Shown piece after piece: positions 19,502 to 30,412 of a DNA stretch of 64,000 nt (position 1 is the stretch's first letter; each line of letters begins with the position of its first letter). The notes below the pieces were generated by a model. That model did no database searches. It saw only the letters and a list, made by a program, of their open reading frames with translations, and was not told the origin of the DNA. The position numbers were made by a program, and so were the translations under genes. The stretch comes from Photobacterium sp. TY1-4 (lineage in GTDB: Bacteria; Pseudomonadota; Gammaproteobacteria; Enterobacterales; Vibrionaceae): positions 372,001 to 436,000 of the forward strand of contig NZ_CP099734.1 in assembly GCF_025398175.1 (NCBI RefSeq), read 5' to 3'.

Positions 19502-20580
19502 TTTATTGGTTAGCCGACTTACTTGAGTCCACATTCCCGTTTTTTCGTCTGTTTGAATATCTGACGTTCCGCGCCATTATCAGCATCCTGACGGCCCTGA
19601 TGCTGTCGCTGTGGATGGGGCCGCGCCTGATCGCCCGTTTACAGATGTTGCAGATAGGCCAGGTAGTGCGTCATGACGGGCCGGAGTCGCATTTCAGCAA
19701 GCGGGGCACCCCGACCATGGGCGGGATTATGATCCTGGCCGCGATTGCGATTACCGTGCTGCTGTGGGCAGATTTGTCGAACCCGTATGTCTGGGCGGTC
19801 CTGACCGTCATGCTGGGCTACGGGGCGGTCGGCTTTGTCGATGACTACCGCAAAGTGGTGCGCAAAAATACCGATGGTTTGATCGCCCGCTGGAAATACT
19901 TCTGGCAGTCGGTGATTGCATTTGGGGTCGCGTTCGCCCTGTATGTTCACGGCCAGGATACCGCGGCGACTCAGCTGGTGGTGCCGTTCTTCAAAGATGT
20001 GATGCCACAGTTGGGGCTGTTCTACATCGTGATGACTTATTTCGTGATTGTCGGCACCAGTAACGCGGTGAACCTGACCGATGGCCTGGATGGCCTGGCG
20101 ATCATGCCGACCGTGATGGTGGCCGCCGGGATGGCCTTCATTGCCTGGGCCACCGGTAACGTCAACTTTGCCGAATACCTCAATATTCCGTATCTCAAAG
20201 ATGCCAGTGAGCTGGTGGTGGTGTGTACTGCCATCGTGGGTGCTGGCTTGGGCTTTTTGTGGTTCAACACCTATCCGGCCCAGGTCTTTATGGGCGATGT
20301 CGGCTCGCTGGCGCTGGGTGGCGCGCTCGGCACCATCGCCGTGTTGGTACGTCAGGAGCTGCTGCTGGTGATCATGGGCGGGGTGTTCGTGATGGAAACC
20401 GTGTCGGTGATCCTGCAGGTCGGTTCGTACAAGCTGCGCGGCCAGCGTATTTTCCGCATGGCGCCGATCCACCACCACTATGAGCTCAAGGGCTGGCCGG
20501 AGCCGCGGGTGATTGTACGTTTTTGGATTATTACACTGATGCTGGTGCTGATCGCGCTGGCAACCCTGAAGGTACGCTAA
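19498..20580 (+). CDS. mraY: Phospho-N-acetylmuramoyl-pentapeptide transferase MraY
   Basis: Integral membrane enzyme that transfers phospho-MurNAc-pentapeptide to undecaprenyl phosphate, giving lipid I. It has 360 residues, the same as E. coli, and ten predicted membrane helices. Catalytic loops are visible: [20 protein letters not shown] (Asp pair), the [14 protein letters not shown] motif and the His-rich cytoplasmic loop [10 protein letters not shown]. It overlaps murF by four bases and directly abuts murD. Confidence 0.98.
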   Translation: MIYWLADLLESTFPFFRLFEYLTFRAIISILTALMLSLWMGPRLIARLQMLQIGQVVRHDGPESHFSKRGTPTMGGIMILAAIAITVLLWADLSNPYVWAVLTVMLGYGAVGFVDDYRKVVRKNTDGLIARWKYFWQSVIAFGVAFALYVHGQDTAATQLVVPFFKDVMPQLGLFYIVMTYFVIVGTSNAVNLTDGLDGLAIMPTVMVAAGMAFIAWATGNVNFAEYLNIPYLKDASELVVVCTAIVGAGLGFLWFNTYPAQVFMGDVGSLALGGALGTIAVLVRQELLLVIMGGVFVMETVSVILQVGSYKLRGQRIFRMAPIHHHYELKGWPEPRVIVRFWIITLMLVLIALATLKVR

Positions 20581-21918
20581 ATGAATGGCTTGGACGGTGT
20601 CAAACAGGTTGTGGTGATTGGGCTGGGGATGACCGGCCTCTCGGTGGTGAACCACCTGCTGCGTCAGCCTGGCGAATTGGTGATTCAGGTCATGGATACC
20701 CGCCCGACACCGCCCGGGCAGGATCAGCTGCCGCCCTCGGTCGCCCTGCACAGCGGTGGCTGGCAGATGGACTGGCTGCTGAGCGCTGATTTGATTGTTG
20801 CCAGTCCGGGTGTGGCACTGGCGACACCGGAGCTGGTGGCTGCCCGCGAAGCCGGGATTGAGATTGTCGGCGACATTGAACTGTTTGCCCGCGCCGTTAC
20901 CAAACCTGTGGTGGCGATCACCGGGTCGAACGGCAAGAGCACGGTGACCAGCCTGGTTGGCGAGATGGCCCGCGAGGCCGGGATCAACGTCGGCGTCGGC
21001 GGCAATATCGGTTTTGCAGCGCTGGATATGCTGGCGCAGGATCATGATCTGTATGTGCTGGAGCTGTCGAGCTTTCAGCTGGAAACGACCACCTCGCTGG
21101 CGCTTCAGGCCGCGACTTACCTGAATTTGTCTGAAGATCATATGGATCGCTATGACAGCCTGGCCGATTATAGTCAGGCCAAAATGCGGATTTTCGAACA
21201 TGCCGAGCTGGCGATCTGGAACCGCGATGATCCGGCAACCTGTCCGGCTGATTTTTCCGGTGCAATGACCAGTTTTGGCTTTGATCCCCAGGCTTACGGT
21301 CTGGTTGAGCAGGACGGGGTCGAGTGGCTGGCGGTGGATCAGCAAGCGCTGATGCCGGCTGCCGAGGTGGCTCTGGTCGGACGGCACAATCTTGCCAACA
21401 GTCTGGCCGCGCTGGCGCTGGCCGATGCCGCTGGCGTTGATCGCCTGGCGGCCTGCCGCGCGCTGCGCCGCTATCACGGCCTGGCGCATCGTTGCCAGTT
21501 GGTGGCGGAGCATCAGGGCGTACGCTGGGTCAATGACTCGAAAGCGACCAACCTGGCCAGTACCCTGGCGGCCCTGAAAGGGCTGTCGCTATCTGGCACC
21601 CTGCATCTGCTGATGGGCGGGGACGGTAAAGGGGCGGATTTCTCTGAGCTTAAACCGGTTTTGGCGCCGCTGAATGTTCACTTGTATTGCTACGGCCGGG
21701 ACGGGGCGCAGTTCCTGCCGCAGGCTGACACCGCCACCCGGGTTGAGACCCTGGCCGAGGCGATGGCGCTGGCAGCAGCCGTGGCCAAAGCCGGTGATAT
21801 GATCCTGCTTTCGCCGGCTTGTGCCAGCTTTGATCAGTTCCCGAATTTTATGGCCCGGGGCGATGCCTTTGTGGCTCTGGCGCAAACCCTGAAATTTCAA
21901 GTGGCCGGGAGCGCGTGA
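20581..21918 (+). CDS. murD: UDP-MurNAc-L-alanine:D-glutamate ligase MurD
   Basis: Adds D-glutamate to UDP-MurNAc-L-Ala. It has 445 residues. The N-terminal Rossmann-like UDP domain carries [18 protein letters not shown], the central ATP domain [15 protein letters not shown] (near residues 114-128), and the C-terminal domain [18 protein letters not shown]. The start codon follows the mraY stop without a gap. The stop codon overlaps the ftsW start (TGATG). Confidence 0.97.
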   Translation: MNGLDGVKQVVVIGLGMTGLSVVNHLLRQPGELVIQVMDTRPTPPGQDQLPPSVALHSGGWQMDWLLSADLIVASPGVALATPELVAAREAGIEIVGDIELFARAVTKPVVAITGSNGKSTVTSLVGEMAREAGINVGVGGNIGFAALDMLAQDHDLYVLELSSFQLETTTSLALQAATYLNLSEDHMDRYDSLADYSQAKMRIFEHAELAIWNRDDPATCPADFSGAMTSFGFDPQAYGLVEQDGVEWLAVDQQALMPAAEVALVGRHNLANSLAALALADAAGVDRLAACRALRRYHGLAHRCQLVAEHQGVRWVNDSKATNLASTLAALKGLSLSGTLHLLMGGDGKGADFSELKPVLAPLNVHLYCYGRDGAQFLPQADTATRVETLAEAMALAAAVAKAGDMILLSPACASFDQFPNFMARGDAFVALAQTLKFQVAGSA

Positions 21919-23126
21919 TGCTGAGCGCACTGCGAGATCGCCTGGAGGGGCTGGGAGAGTGGCTGACCCGTCCGGCGGCGCCGTGTTGGTATGATCGCCA
22001 GCTGGTCTGGATCGCCCTGATCCTGATGGTGACCGGCCTGGTGATGGTGACTTCTGCCTCGGTCCCGGTCGCGACCCGGTTGACCGGAATGCCGTTTTAT
22101 TTCGCATTGCGCCATGGCTTTTTCCTGATCTGTGCGCTGGTGATCGCCGCGTTCGTGGTCCAAATCCCGCTCGAGCGCTGGCGTCAACTCAGCGTTCCCA
22201 TGCTGTTGGGCTCGATCCTGTTGCTCATTGCCGTGCTGGTGGTGGGCCGCTCGGTCAATGGTGCGGCGCGCTGGATCCCGCTCGGGATCTTTAACCTTCA
22301 GCCGGCCGAAGTGGCCAAGCTGTCGCTGTTTATTTTCCTCTCCGGCTATCTGGTGCGTCAGTATCATCAGGTGCGGGAGAGTTTTTACGGTTTTATTAAA
22401 CCTTTGGTAGTGCTGGCGATTTTGGCCGGGCTCTTGTTGATGCAGCCGGATCTCGGCTCTTTTGTGGTGATGTTTGTCACCACGGTCGGCATGCTGTTTA
22501 TTGCCGGGGCCAAGCTGTGGCAGTTTCTCGCCATGCTGGCTGCGGCCGTGCTGGGCATTGCCCTGCTGATTATTTTTGAGCCCTACCGTCTGCGCCGCGT
22601 GACGTCCTTTATGGATCCGTGGGAAGACCCGTTCGGCAGTGGTTATCAGCTCACCCAGTCCCTGATGGCCTTTGGCCGGGGTGACTGGCTGGGGCAGGGA
22701 CTGGGCAACTCGATCCAGAAACTGGAATATCTGCCCGAAGCCCACACCGACTTTGTATTTTCGGTACTGGCGGAAGAAGTCGGCCTGCTCGGCGTCACCG
22801 TGGTGCTGCTGCTGATTTTTTCCCTGGTGTTTAAGGCCTTGCTGATCGGGCGCAAATGTCTGCAGTCGCGGCAGCTGTTCGGCGGCTTTCTGGCTTTCGG
22901 CTTCGGCTTCTGGTTTGCGTTCCAGACGTTGGTCAACGTCGGAGCGGCTGCCGGACTGGTGCCGACCAAAGGGTTGACGCTGCCGCTGATCAGTTACGGC
23001 GGCTCGAGTTTATTTATTATGGCGACTGCGGTGGCGATTTTAATTCGCATTGATCATGAGCAGCGTCTGGCGGCCCGGTACGGGCCTGCAGAAGAAACAG
23101 ATGAAAACGATGACGAACAAGAATAA
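21918..23126 (+). CDS. ftsW: Septal peptidoglycan glycosyltransferase FtsW
   Basis: SEDS-family membrane enzyme that polymerises septal glycan strands with FtsI as partner. It has 402 residues and ten predicted membrane helices. Family signatures include [20 protein letters not shown], the catalytic-loop region [18 protein letters not shown], and [10 protein letters not shown] near the C-terminus. The ATG at 21918 overlaps the murD stop; a GTG one codon earlier would add one residue. The acidic tail ([11 protein letters not shown]) overlaps the start of murG by 26 bases. Confidence 0.97.
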   Translation: MLSALRDRLEGLGEWLTRPAAPCWYDRQLVWIALILMVTGLVMVTSASVPVATRLTGMPFYFALRHGFFLICALVIAAFVVQIPLERWRQLSVPMLLGSILLLIAVLVVGRSVNGAARWIPLGIFNLQPAEVAKLSLFIFLSGYLVRQYHQVRESFYGFIKPLVVLAILAGLLLMQPDLGSFVVMFVTTVGMLFIAGAKLWQFLAMLAAAVLGIALLIIFEPYRLRRVTSFMDPWEDPFGSGYQLTQSLMAFGRGDWLGQGLGNSIQKLEYLPEAHTDFVFSVLAEEVGLLGVTVVLLLIFSLVFKALLIGRKCLQSRQLFGGFLAFGFGFWFAFQTLVNVGAAAGLVPTKGLTLPLISYGGSSLFIMATAVAILIRIDHEQRLAARYGPAEETDENDDEQE

Positions 23127-24177
23127 GCGCTTACTGGTGATGGCCGGCGGGACCGGGGGGCATGTGTTTCCCGGCCTGGCTGTGGCCCGGAAACTTCAGC
23201 AGGAAGGTTGGGAAATCCGCTGGCTGGGGACGGCCGATCGGATGGAAGCCGAGCTGGTGCCCAAGCATGGGATTGACATCGACTTTATCAAGGTCAAAGG
23301 CCTGCGGGGCCAGGGGATTGCCCGGCTCCTGGCGGCACCTTTTAAAATTATCGGCGCCATTGCTCAGGCCCGGCGTTATATCAAAGCCTGGCAGCCGGAC
23401 GTGGTGCTGGGGATGGGCGGTTATGTCAGCGGACCCGGCGGCGTTGCAGCCTGGCTGTCTGGCGTTCCGGTCGTCCTGCATGAGCAGAATGCGGTGGCCG
23501 GCCTGACCAACCGCTGGCTGTCGCGGATCGCATCGGCGGTGTTGCAGGCATTCCCCGGTGCGTTTGCCGGCAAAGATGTGGTGGGCAACCCGGTACGCCG
23601 CGATGTGACCGAGCTGCCACCGCCGGCGGCGCGTTTTGCCGAGCGGCAGGGCCCGCTGCGCATCCTGGTGATGGGCGGCAGTCAGGGGGCGCGGATTTTG
23701 AACCAGACCCTGCCGGTCGTGGCCGGCCTGCTGGGCGATCAAGTTACGATTCGCCATCAGGCTGGTAAAGGCAATCAGGTCGAAACCGAACAGGCTTATG
23801 CTGCCAATACGGCGGTTGAGCATGAGATCACCGAGTTCATCGATGATGTGGCGTCGGCTTATGCCTGGGCCGATTTAGTGGTGTGCCGCTCCGGGGCGCT
23901 GACGGTTTCAGAGCTGGCTGCGGCTGGTGTTGGTGCGATCTTCATTCCCTTTATGCACAAAGATCGCCAGCAGGCGCTGAATGCTGATCATCTGGTGCAG
24001 TGTGGTGCAGCCAGGATGATTGAGCAGGCCGACCTGACCGCGGCAGGACTGGCTGCGCAAATTGACCAACTTGATCGCCGCGCCTTGGCCGCGATGGCCG
24101 AAGCTGCGCGCGATGCAGCGATTCTGGATGCTGATGCCCGCGTGGCCGCGGTGATCCGAACGCTGGCAACCCCATAA
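23101..24177 (+). CDS. murG: UDP-GlcNAc:lipid I GlcNAc transferase MurG
   Basis: Peripheral membrane glycosyltransferase that converts lipid I to lipid II at the inner face. It has 358 residues in two Rossmann domains: [19 protein letters not shown] at the N-terminus, [35 protein letters not shown], and the UDP-GlcNAc site [20 protein letters not shown]. The start is the ATG at 23101 inside the ftsW end, behind AGAAG. An ATG three codons later (23110) is equally close to the E. coli length of 355. Confidence 0.97.
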   Translation: MKTMTNKNKRLLVMAGGTGGHVFPGLAVARKLQQEGWEIRWLGTADRMEAELVPKHGIDIDFIKVKGLRGQGIARLLAAPFKIIGAIAQARRYIKAWQPDVVLGMGGYVSGPGGVAAWLSGVPVVLHEQNAVAGLTNRWLSRIASAVLQAFPGAFAGKDVVGNPVRRDVTELPPPAARFAERQGPLRILVMGGSQGARILNQTLPVVAGLLGDQVTIRHQAGKGNQVETEQAYAANTAVEHEITEFIDDVASAYAWADLVVCRSGALTVSELAAAGVGAIFIPFMHKDRQQALNADHLVQCGAARMIEQADLTAAGLAAQIDQLDRRALAAMAEAARDAAILDADARVAAVIRTLATP

Positions 24178-24191
24178 CATGAGACAGAGTG

Positions 24192-25652
24192 ATGAAAGAA
24201 CTGGATAACCAGCAATTAGCAAAAATCAGAACCATGGTACCAGAGATGCGTCGTGTCGAGCGCATCCACTTTGTCGGGATCGGCGGCGCGGGCATGAGCG
24301 GCATCGCCGAAGTGTTGATTAACGAAGGCTACCGGATCAGCGGCTCGGATCTGGCACCGAATGCGGTGACCGAGCGTTTGAGTGACAAAGGGGCCGAAAT
24401 CTTTTTCGGCCATGCCGCCGAGAACATTGACGGCGCCAGTGTGGTGGTCGCCTCCACGGCGATTGTGGCAGAGAACCCCGAGCTGCAGGCGGCCCGGGCC
24501 AAACGGATCCCGGTCGTTCGCCGCGCTGAAATGCTGGCTGAGCTGATGCGCTATCGTCACGGGATTGCGATTGCCGGCACCCACGGCAAAACCACCACCA
24601 CGGCCCTGACGACCCAGATCTACTCTGAAGCCGGCCTGGATCCGACATTCGTGAACGGCGGGTTGGTGAAAAGTGCCGGAACCAATGCCCGTCTGGGGTG
24701 CAGCCGCTATCTGATCGCTGAAGCGGATGAGAGCGATGCGTCGTTCCTGCACCTGCAGCCGATGGTGTGTGTGGTGACCAATATCGAAGCCGATCATATG
24801 GAAACCTACGGTGGGGATTTTGAAGTCCTGAAACAGACTTTTATCGATTTTCTCCACAACCTGCCGTTCTACGGTCTGGCCGTGATGTGTATTGATGATC
24901 CCGTGGTGCGCGAGTTGCTGCCGCGGATTGGCCGCCAGGTACTGACTTATGGCTTTGCAGAAGATGCAGACGTTCGTCTGGTCAACTACCGCCAGCAAGG
25001 CCAGCAGGGGTTCTTTACCATCGTCCGTCGGGGCAAGCCGGATCTGGACGTGAAACTCAATATTCCGGGACGTCACAACGCGCTGAACGCGACGGCCGCT
25101 GTGACGGTGGCGACTGAGGAAGGGGTGGAGGATGACGCGATCATCCGTGCCCTGGCAGAGTTCCAGGGCACTGGCCGCCGCTTCGATCACTTGGGTGAGT
25201 TTGACTCCGGCAACGGCAGCGTGATGCTGGTGGATGATTACGGCCACCACCCGAGCGAAGTGGCGGTGACGATTCAGGCCGCCCGCGCCGGCTGGAAAGA
25301 CAAACGCCTGGTGATGGTGTTTCAACCGCACCGCTACAGCCGGACCCGGGATCTGTACGACGATTTTGCCAATGTGCTGGAGCAGGTGGATGTGCTGGTG
25401 ATGCTGGATGTCTACTCGGCGGGTGAAGCGCCGATTGCCGGGGCTGATGGTCGCTCGCTTTGCCGCACCATCCGCCGACGCGGCAAGATCGATCCGATTT
25501 TTGTGCCGAATGGCGAAGCTTTGCCGTCCGCATTGGCCAATATCATCCAAGAGGGTGATCTGGTGTTGACGCAAGGGGCCGGTGATGTGGGTCGAATTGC
25601 CCGAAATCTGGCAGAAATGCAGTTGAATATTGCCACAATGCGTCGCAGTTAA
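24192..25652 (+). CDS. murC: UDP-N-acetylmuramate:L-alanine ligase MurC
   Basis: Adds L-alanine to UDP-MurNAc, the first Mur ligase step. It has 486 residues: [18 protein letters not shown] at the UDP-binding domain, ATP loop [18 protein letters not shown] near residues 120-137, and the C-terminal domain [18 protein letters not shown]. The ATG at 24192 follows GAGACAGAGTG; a GTG one codon upstream is possible. A gap of 261 bases to ftsQ follows, where enterobacteria carry ddlB. Confidence 0.97.
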   Translation: MKELDNQQLAKIRTMVPEMRRVERIHFVGIGGAGMSGIAEVLINEGYRISGSDLAPNAVTERLSDKGAEIFFGHAAENIDGASVVVASTAIVAENPELQAARAKRIPVVRRAEMLAELMRYRHGIAIAGTHGKTTTTALTTQIYSEAGLDPTFVNGGLVKSAGTNARLGCSRYLIAEADESDASFLHLQPMVCVVTNIEADHMETYGGDFEVLKQTFIDFLHNLPFYGLAVMCIDDPVVRELLPRIGRQVLTYGFAEDADVRLVNYRQQGQQGFFTIVRRGKPDLDVKLNIPGRHNALNATAAVTVATEEGVEDDAIIRALAEFQGTGRRFDHLGEFDSGNGSVMLVDDYGHHPSEVAVTIQAARAGWKDKRLVMVFQPHRYSRTRDLYDDFANVLEQVDVLVMLDVYSAGEAPIAGADGRSLCRTIRRRGKIDPIFVPNGEALPSALANIIQEGDLVLTQGAGDVGRIARNLAEMQLNIATMRRS

Positions 25653-25913
25653 CGGCTGAAGGGGATGCTGGCGATAAATGGTACATTTATTGCATCGTTT
25701 TTGAGCAGGTCCGGGCGGCAAGCAGAGCCAAGAGTGGGTTTTACGTTCAGGAATTGCTTGGAAAGCGGCAACAGGAGTTGGAGAGCAACAGGTTGGTCGG
25801 TATAATCGATCAACTTTGCTTGTCGACTCCTGGTGGTCGACGCCATCCTTGAGACTGCAATGAGCTATTTTTGGGCGGTCCGGACAACGGAATGAAAGCA
25901 AGTAGGCAAGATT
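25653..25913 (+). promoter_or_regulatory. murC-ftsQ spacer with ftsQAZ promoter
   Basis: TTGGAG (25778-25783) and TATAAT (25801-25806), 17 bases apart, make a strong sigma-70 promoter about 105 bases before ftsQ. Just after it, GTCGAC occurs twice eight bases apart (25822-25827, 25836-25841) and can fold into a hairpin. No ddl remnant is recognisable in the 261 bases. Confidence 0.65.
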
Positions 25914-26669
25914 ATGGCTGATGCAGTGATGACAAGCATCGCTCTGCCGGCATCGGCAAAGCGGGTTCCGTGGACTGGCGCGGCATTTTTTCTCGCCGTC
26001 ATTGGCTTTATTGCATGGCTGTTCAGTGCCGCGCTGCACTGGATGACGGACGCGAATCGCTTGCCGTTGTCCCAGCTGGTGATTCAGGGGGAGCTCACTT
26101 ACCTGAAGGCCGATGATGTCCGCCGGGGGATCCTGGCGCTGGAGCATCTCGGCAGTTTTATGACCCAGGATGTCGATGACATGCAGCTGGCCCTGGAGGC
26201 CCTGCCATGGGTGGCCCGGGCTTCGGTCCGCAAGCAGTGGCCGGATACGGTCAAAGTGTATCTGGTCGAGCATCAACCGGCTGCGGTATGGAACCAGCAG
26301 TATCTGGTCAATACCGAAGGCGGGGTCTTCCCTGCCCCGGCGGCACAGGTCAGTGAGCTGGGGCTGGTCGAGCTCAGCGGACCTGAAGGCAGCAGCGCGG
26401 AAATGCTGGCAGCCCAGCGGGAAATGCAACCGAAATTACAGCGTGCCGGCCTGGAGATGGCGCAGCTCGCACTGAACGAGCGCCGCTCCTGGCGGGTATG
26501 GTTAACAAATGGGATCCGGCTTGAGTTGGGCCGGGAAGGCAGGATGGAGCGCCTGATGCGTTTTATCAGCCTGTATCCTGAATTAGAGCAGCAAGGAAAA
26601 GCCATAGAGTACGTAGACTTGCGCTACGATACCGGGGCTGCTGTGGGTTGGAACCAAGTTCCAGAATAA
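25914..26669 (+). CDS. ftsQ: Cell division protein FtsQ
   Basis: Bitopic membrane scaffold of the FtsQLB complex. It has 251 residues: a short cytoplasmic tail, a transmembrane helix at about residues 23-45 (GAAFFLAVIGFIAWLFSAALH), a POTRA domain starting near residue 50 (LPLSQLVIQGELTYLKADDVR) and the beta domain with ALPWVARASVRKQWPDTVKV. The start is the ATG at 25914. It is separated from ftsA by 66 bases and is probably read from the promoter in the spacer upstream. Confidence 0.95.
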   Translation: MADAVMTSIALPASAKRVPWTGAAFFLAVIGFIAWLFSAALHWMTDANRLPLSQLVIQGELTYLKADDVRRGILALEHLGSFMTQDVDDMQLALEALPWVARASVRKQWPDTVKVYLVEHQPAAVWNQQYLVNTEGGVFPAPAAQVSELGLVELSGPEGSSAEMLAAQREMQPKLQRAGLEMAQLALNERRSWRVWLTNGIRLELGREGRMERLMRFISLYPELEQQGKAIEYVDLRYDTGAAVGWNQVPE

Positions 26670-26735
26670 GACAGCCGGACGACACTCCGCCGAACAGAGG
26701 GGTGCGGGTGAGTATAACGATAAGAGTGTGCGCTA

Positions 26736-27992
26736 ATGACGAAGGCGGCAGATAAAAAACTCATAGTAGGCCTGGATATCGGCACGTCCAAAGTCTGTGC
26801 TTTGGTCGGGGAAGTGCTGCCGGATGACAAGGTCAATGTCATTGGTGTCGGTAGCAGCCCATCACGGGGTATGGATAAAGGCGGGGTCAATGATCTTGAG
26901 TCCGTGGTTAAGTCAGTGCAGCGGGCCGTCGATCAGGCCGAGCTGATGGCTGACTGCCAGATTTCCTCCGTGTTTTTGTCCTTATCCGGCAAACACATAC
27001 GTTGCCAGACAGAAAAAGGCATGGTGCCGATTTCTGACAAAGAGGTAACACAGGATGACGTTGATAATGTTATCCATACAGCGAAGTCGGTAAAAATTAG
27101 CGATGAACATCGAACTTTGCATGTAATTCCCCAGGAATTTGCTATTGATTATCAAGAGGGAATTAAGAATCCGGTTGGGTTGTCAGGGGTACGGATGGAA
27201 GCCAGCGTTCACTTGATCACCTGCCACAATGACATGGCCCGAAATATCGTCAAGGCCGTTGAACGATGCGGGTTGAAGGTTGACCAACTGATATTCTCCG
27301 GCCTGGCCGCCAGTCATGCGGTTCTGACCGCCGACGAGCGCGAACTGGGCGTATGTGTGGTGGATATCGGTGGCGGCACCATGGATCTGGCCGTTTGGAC
27401 GGGCGGGGCATTGCGACATGCCGAGGTGATCCCGTATGCCGGGAATGTGGTCACCAGTGATATTGCTTATGCCTTCGGTACGCCCCCGGGCGATGCCGAG
27501 GAAATCAAAGTCAAATACGGCTTTGCGCTGAGCGAGCTGGTCAGCAAAGACGCCAAGGTGGATGTCCCGAGCGTGGGCGGTCGTCCGTCGCGGAGTCTGC
27601 AAAGCCAGACGCTGGCGGAAGTGATCGAGCCTCGTTACAGTGAGCTGCTGGGGCTGGTGAATCAGAAGCTACTGGAAATACAGGAACAACTGCGTACTGC
27701 GGGGGTGAAGCACCATTTAGCGGCAGGGATCGTCCTCACCGGAGGCGCTGCGCAAATGGAAGGGTTGATTGAGTGTGCCGAGCGGGTTTTCCGCAATCAG
27801 GTACGGATCGGGCAGCCGCTTGAGCTGAGCGGGCTGACAGATTATGTCCAGGCCCCGCATTATGCAACGGCAGTAGGATTACTGCATTACGGAAAGGACA
27901 GTCAGACATTTGACGAGAGTGAGCCGGAGCCGAAACGTTCTGTTTCCGGGATCTTCACGAAAATCAGTGGTTGGCTAAGAAAAGAATTTTAA
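26736..27992 (+). CDS. ftsA: Cell division protein FtsA
   Basis: Actin-like ATPase that tethers FtsZ filaments to the membrane. It has 418 residues: LIVGLDIGTSKVCALVGEV (phosphate 1), VVDIGGGTMDLAVWTGGAL (phosphate 2), ILTGGAAQMEGL (adenosine), and a C-terminal amphipathic targeting helix (GIFTKISGWLRKEF). The SHS2-type 1C domain lies at about residues 85-165. It sits 33 bases upstream of ftsZ. Confidence 0.98.
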   Translation: MTKAADKKLIVGLDIGTSKVCALVGEVLPDDKVNVIGVGSSPSRGMDKGGVNDLESVVKSVQRAVDQAELMADCQISSVFLSLSGKHIRCQTEKGMVPISDKEVTQDDVDNVIHTAKSVKISDEHRTLHVIPQEFAIDYQEGIKNPVGLSGVRMEASVHLITCHNDMARNIVKAVERCGLKVDQLIFSGLAASHAVLTADERELGVCVVDIGGGTMDLAVWTGGALRHAEVIPYAGNVVTSDIAYAFGTPPGDAEEIKVKYGFALSELVSKDAKVDVPSVGGRPSRSLQSQTLAEVIEPRYSELLGLVNQKLLEIQEQLRTAGVKHHLAAGIVLTGGAAQMEGLIECAERVFRNQVRIGQPLELSGLTDYVQAPHYATAVGLLHYGKDSQTFDESEPEPKRSVSGIFTKISGWLRKEF

Positions 27993-28025
27993 ACCTGATG
28001 CGAACAGGAAAAACGGAGAGAACAA

Positions 28026-29219
28026 ATGTTTGAACCGATGATGGAAATGTCTGATGAAGCGGTAATTAAGGTCATTGGCGTTGGCGGCGGCGGCGGTAAT
28101 GCTGTCGATCACATGGTACGTGAGTCGATTGAAGGGGTTGAGTTCATCAGCGTGAACACTGATGCTCAGGCCTTGCGTAAAAGTAGTGTCAGCACCGTCA
28201 TCCAGATTGGTGGCGACATCACAAAAGGTCTTGGTGCCGGCGCAAACCCTCAGGTAGGGCGTGACTCCGCACTGGAAGATCGTGAAGCCATCAAGGCAGA
28301 GCTGCAAGGCTCAGATATGATCTTTATCGCAGCAGGCATGGGCGGCGGTACCGGAACCGGTGCGGCGCCAATCATTGCGGAAGTGGCGAAAGAGCTGGGT
28401 ATTCTGACTGTAGCTGTGGTGACCAAACCATTTAGCTTCGAAGGCAAGAAACGCATGGCGTTTGCCGAGCAGGGTATCGAAGAGCTGTCGAAGCATGTGG
28501 ACTCTCTGATCACGATTCCGAACGAGAAGCTGCTCAAAGTACTGGGTCGCGGCATCACGCTGCTGGACGCGTTTGCGAAAGCGAACGATGTGCTGAAAAA
28601 TGCCGTCCAGGGCATTGCAGAGCTGATCACCCGTCCGGGGATGATCAACGTCGACTTTGCCGACGTGCGTACCGTGATGTCCGAAATGGGTCACGCCATG
28701 ATGGGCAGCGGCGTTGCGACCGGTGATGACCGTGCGGAAGAAGCGGCTGAAATGGCGATTTCCAGCCCGCTGCTGGAAGATATCGATCTGGCGGGCGCAC
28801 GCGGCGTGCTGGTGAACATCACTGCCGGTCTGGATATGCGTCTGGACGAGTTTGAAACTGTGGGGAACACCGTGAAGGCGTTTGCGTCGGATAACGCTAC
28901 CGTCGTGATCGGTACCTCGCTGGATCCGGAAATGTCAGACGAGCTGCGCGTGACTGTCGTTGCAACCGGGATTGGCAAAGAATCGAAGCCAGACATCACG
29001 CTGGTGACGACTTCGAAGCCCGTGCAGGCGACGACCGCGGTACAGGAAAAAGCAGCGCCCGTGGTTGCGGAAGAGCCAAAGCAGGCGCCGCTGACACAGC
29101 AGCCGGCTGCGGAAAGCAAGGTTCAGTCGGGCGGTACATCCGCGGCAGCGAAATCCAAGCCGCAGGCGGATCACGACTACCTGGATATTCCAGCCTTTTT
29201 GCGCAAGCAGGCGGACTGA
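28026..29219 (+). CDS. ftsZ: Cell division protein FtsZ
   Basis: Tubulin-like GTPase that forms the Z-ring. It has 397 residues: [12 protein letters not shown] near residue 20, the tubulin signature [10 protein letters not shown] near residues 105-115, the T7 catalytic loop [11 protein letters not shown], a variable Ala/Gln-rich linker (about residues 320-380), and the conserved C-terminal peptide [14 protein letters not shown] that binds FtsA and ZipA. It lies 33 bases after ftsA. It is the expected hub for ZapD, ZapE and ZapG encoded elsewhere in the window. Confidence 0.99.
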   Translation: MFEPMMEMSDEAVIKVIGVGGGGGNAVDHMVRESIEGVEFISVNTDAQALRKSSVSTVIQIGGDITKGLGAGANPQVGRDSALEDREAIKAELQGSDMIFIAAGMGGGTGTGAAPIIAEVAKELGILTVAVVTKPFSFEGKKRMAFAEQGIEELSKHVDSLITIPNEKLLKVLGRGITLLDAFAKANDVLKNAVQGIAELITRPGMINVDFADVRTVMSEMGHAMMGSGVATGDDRAEEAAEMAISSPLLEDIDLAGARGVLVNITAGLDMRLDEFETVGNTVKAFASDNATVVIGTSLDPEMSDELRVTVVATGIGKESKPDITLVTTSKPVQATTAVQEKAAPVVAEEPKQAPLTQQPAAESKVQSGGTSAAAKSKPQADHDYLDIPAFLRKQAD

Positions 29220-29233
29220 ACCGGGTAAATTAT

Positions 29234-29262
29234 TTGGGTTACCGCTTGAACAGTGGTATTAT
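29234..29262 (+). promoter_or_regulatory. Likely lpxC promoter
   Basis: TTGGGT (29234-29239), a 17-base spacer and TATTAT (29257-29262) with an extended -10 TG one base before it. It lies 71-100 bases upstream of lpxC in the ftsZ-lpxC gap. Confidence 0.6.
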
Positions 29263-29333
29263 GTCTGCCCATTTCTTATACGGCTGTATAAAAATGGGCC
29301 GATGTATTGGCTAACAATAGTTGAGAAAAGCAG

Positions 29334-30251
29334 ATGATCAGACAACGAACACTGAAAAGCATAGTGCAAACGACTGGGGTGGGACTTCACTCCGGACGTA
29401 AAGTGACGCTTATTCTGCGTCCTGCCGCTGCAAATACCGGTGTGATCTATCGTCGTATGGATCTCAATCCACCCGTGGATTTTCCTGCGAATGCAGATTC
29501 TGTGCGAGATACCATGCTCTGCACCGCGCTGGTGAATGAAGACGGCGTTCGGATCTCAACTGTTGAGCACCTGAACGCCGCGTTAGCTGGCATGGGCATC
29601 GATAATGTCATTATCGAAGTGGATGCACCTGAAATTCCGATTATGGATGGGAGTGCCAGCCCGTTTATTTACCTGCTGCAATCTGCCGGGATTGATACCC
29701 TGAATGCGCCGAAGCGTTTCCTGCGTATCAAGAAAACTGTTCGCGTCGAAGATGGCGATAAATGGGCAGAGCTTCGTCCGTTCAACGGGTTCCGCCTGGA
29801 TTTCGAAATCGAATTTAACCATCCGGCGATTGATTCAGAGCAGCAGCGTTTGGTGCTGGATTTCTCCAGCCAGTCATTTGTCAAAGACATCAGCCGCGCC
29901 CGGACCTTCGGTTTTATGCGTGATATCGAATATTTGCAGTCCCAGAACCTGTGTCTGGGCGGCAGCTTCGATTGCGCAATTGTGCTGGATGATTACCGCA
30001 TCCTCAATGATGAAGGCCTGCGTTTTGATAACGAGCTGGTGACCCACAAAGTACTGGATGCCATTGGCGATCTGTACATGTGTGGTCATAACATCATTGG
30101 CGAAATGGTGGCTTATAAGTCAGGCCATGCCCTGAACAACAAGCTGCTGCGCGCGGTGCTGGCCGATCAGGAAGCTTATGAGTGGTCAACCTTTGTGGAT
30201 GAGCAAGAGGTGCCGGTGACATTTGCCCAGCCAGGCATGGTGTTAGCGTAA
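29334..30251 (+). CDS. lpxC: UDP-3-O-acyl-N-acetylglucosamine deacetylase LpxC
   Basis: Zinc deacetylase that commits UDP-3-O-acyl-GlcNAc to lipid A synthesis. It has 305 residues, the E. coli length: [18 protein letters not shown] at the start, the zinc-ligand region [15 protein letters not shown] (His79 type) and [14 protein letters not shown] (His/Asp ligands). E. coli LpxC is degraded by FtsH through a C-terminal signal; the tail here ends [10 protein letters not shown], similar to that. It is the last gene of the cluster, followed by a strong terminator. Confidence 0.98.
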   Translation: MIRQRTLKSIVQTTGVGLHSGRKVTLILRPAAANTGVIYRRMDLNPPVDFPANADSVRDTMLCTALVNEDGVRISTVEHLNAALAGMGIDNVIIEVDAPEIPIMDGSASPFIYLLQSAGIDTLNAPKRFLRIKKTVRVEDGDKWAELRPFNGFRLDFEIEFNHPAIDSEQQRLVLDFSSQSFVKDISRARTFGFMRDIEYLQSQNLCLGGSFDCAIVLDDYRILNDEGLRFDNELVTHKVLDAIGDLYMCGHNIIGEMVAYKSGHALNNKLLRAVLADQEAYEWSTFVDEQEVPVTFAQPGMVLA

Positions 30252-30279
30252 GCTGAATTAAATCCTGTCATGAATACTG

Positions 30280-30308
30280 AAAACGCCGGACCCTGTCCGG
30301 CGTTTTTG
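30280..30308 (+). terminator. Rho-independent terminator of lpxC / dcw cluster
   Basis: AAAACGCCGGA-CCC-TGTCCGGCGTTTTT forms a strong stem with a U tract, 28 bases after the lpxC stop and ahead of the convergent dciA. Confidence 0.92.
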
Positions 30309-30412
30309 TATCTGTTTTGTATTATAAATTTTTGCATCTGTTTTGTATCAAAGATGCGGCCGGCTGGATTTCAGCCGTGTGGTTTGCCGTGAGATGATTT
30401 ACGGAAACGGGC

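Noticed and set aside
19639..21513. Long minus-strand open frame opposite mraY and murD
   Set aside because: It is His/Gln/Arg-rich text complementary to genuine mraY and murD, with no domain of its own. G/C-rich codon use opens the opposite strand.
24216..26429. 737-codon minus-strand open frame opposite murC and ftsQ
   Set aside because: It is a shadow of the high-G+C genes on the plus strand. It spans the murC-ftsQ spacer and resembles no protein.
30309..30351. Direct repeat ATCTGTTTTGTAT in the lpxC-dciA gap as an insertion target duplication
   Set aside because: The two copies are only about 28 bases apart with no element between them. It is probably simple A/T-rich similarity.
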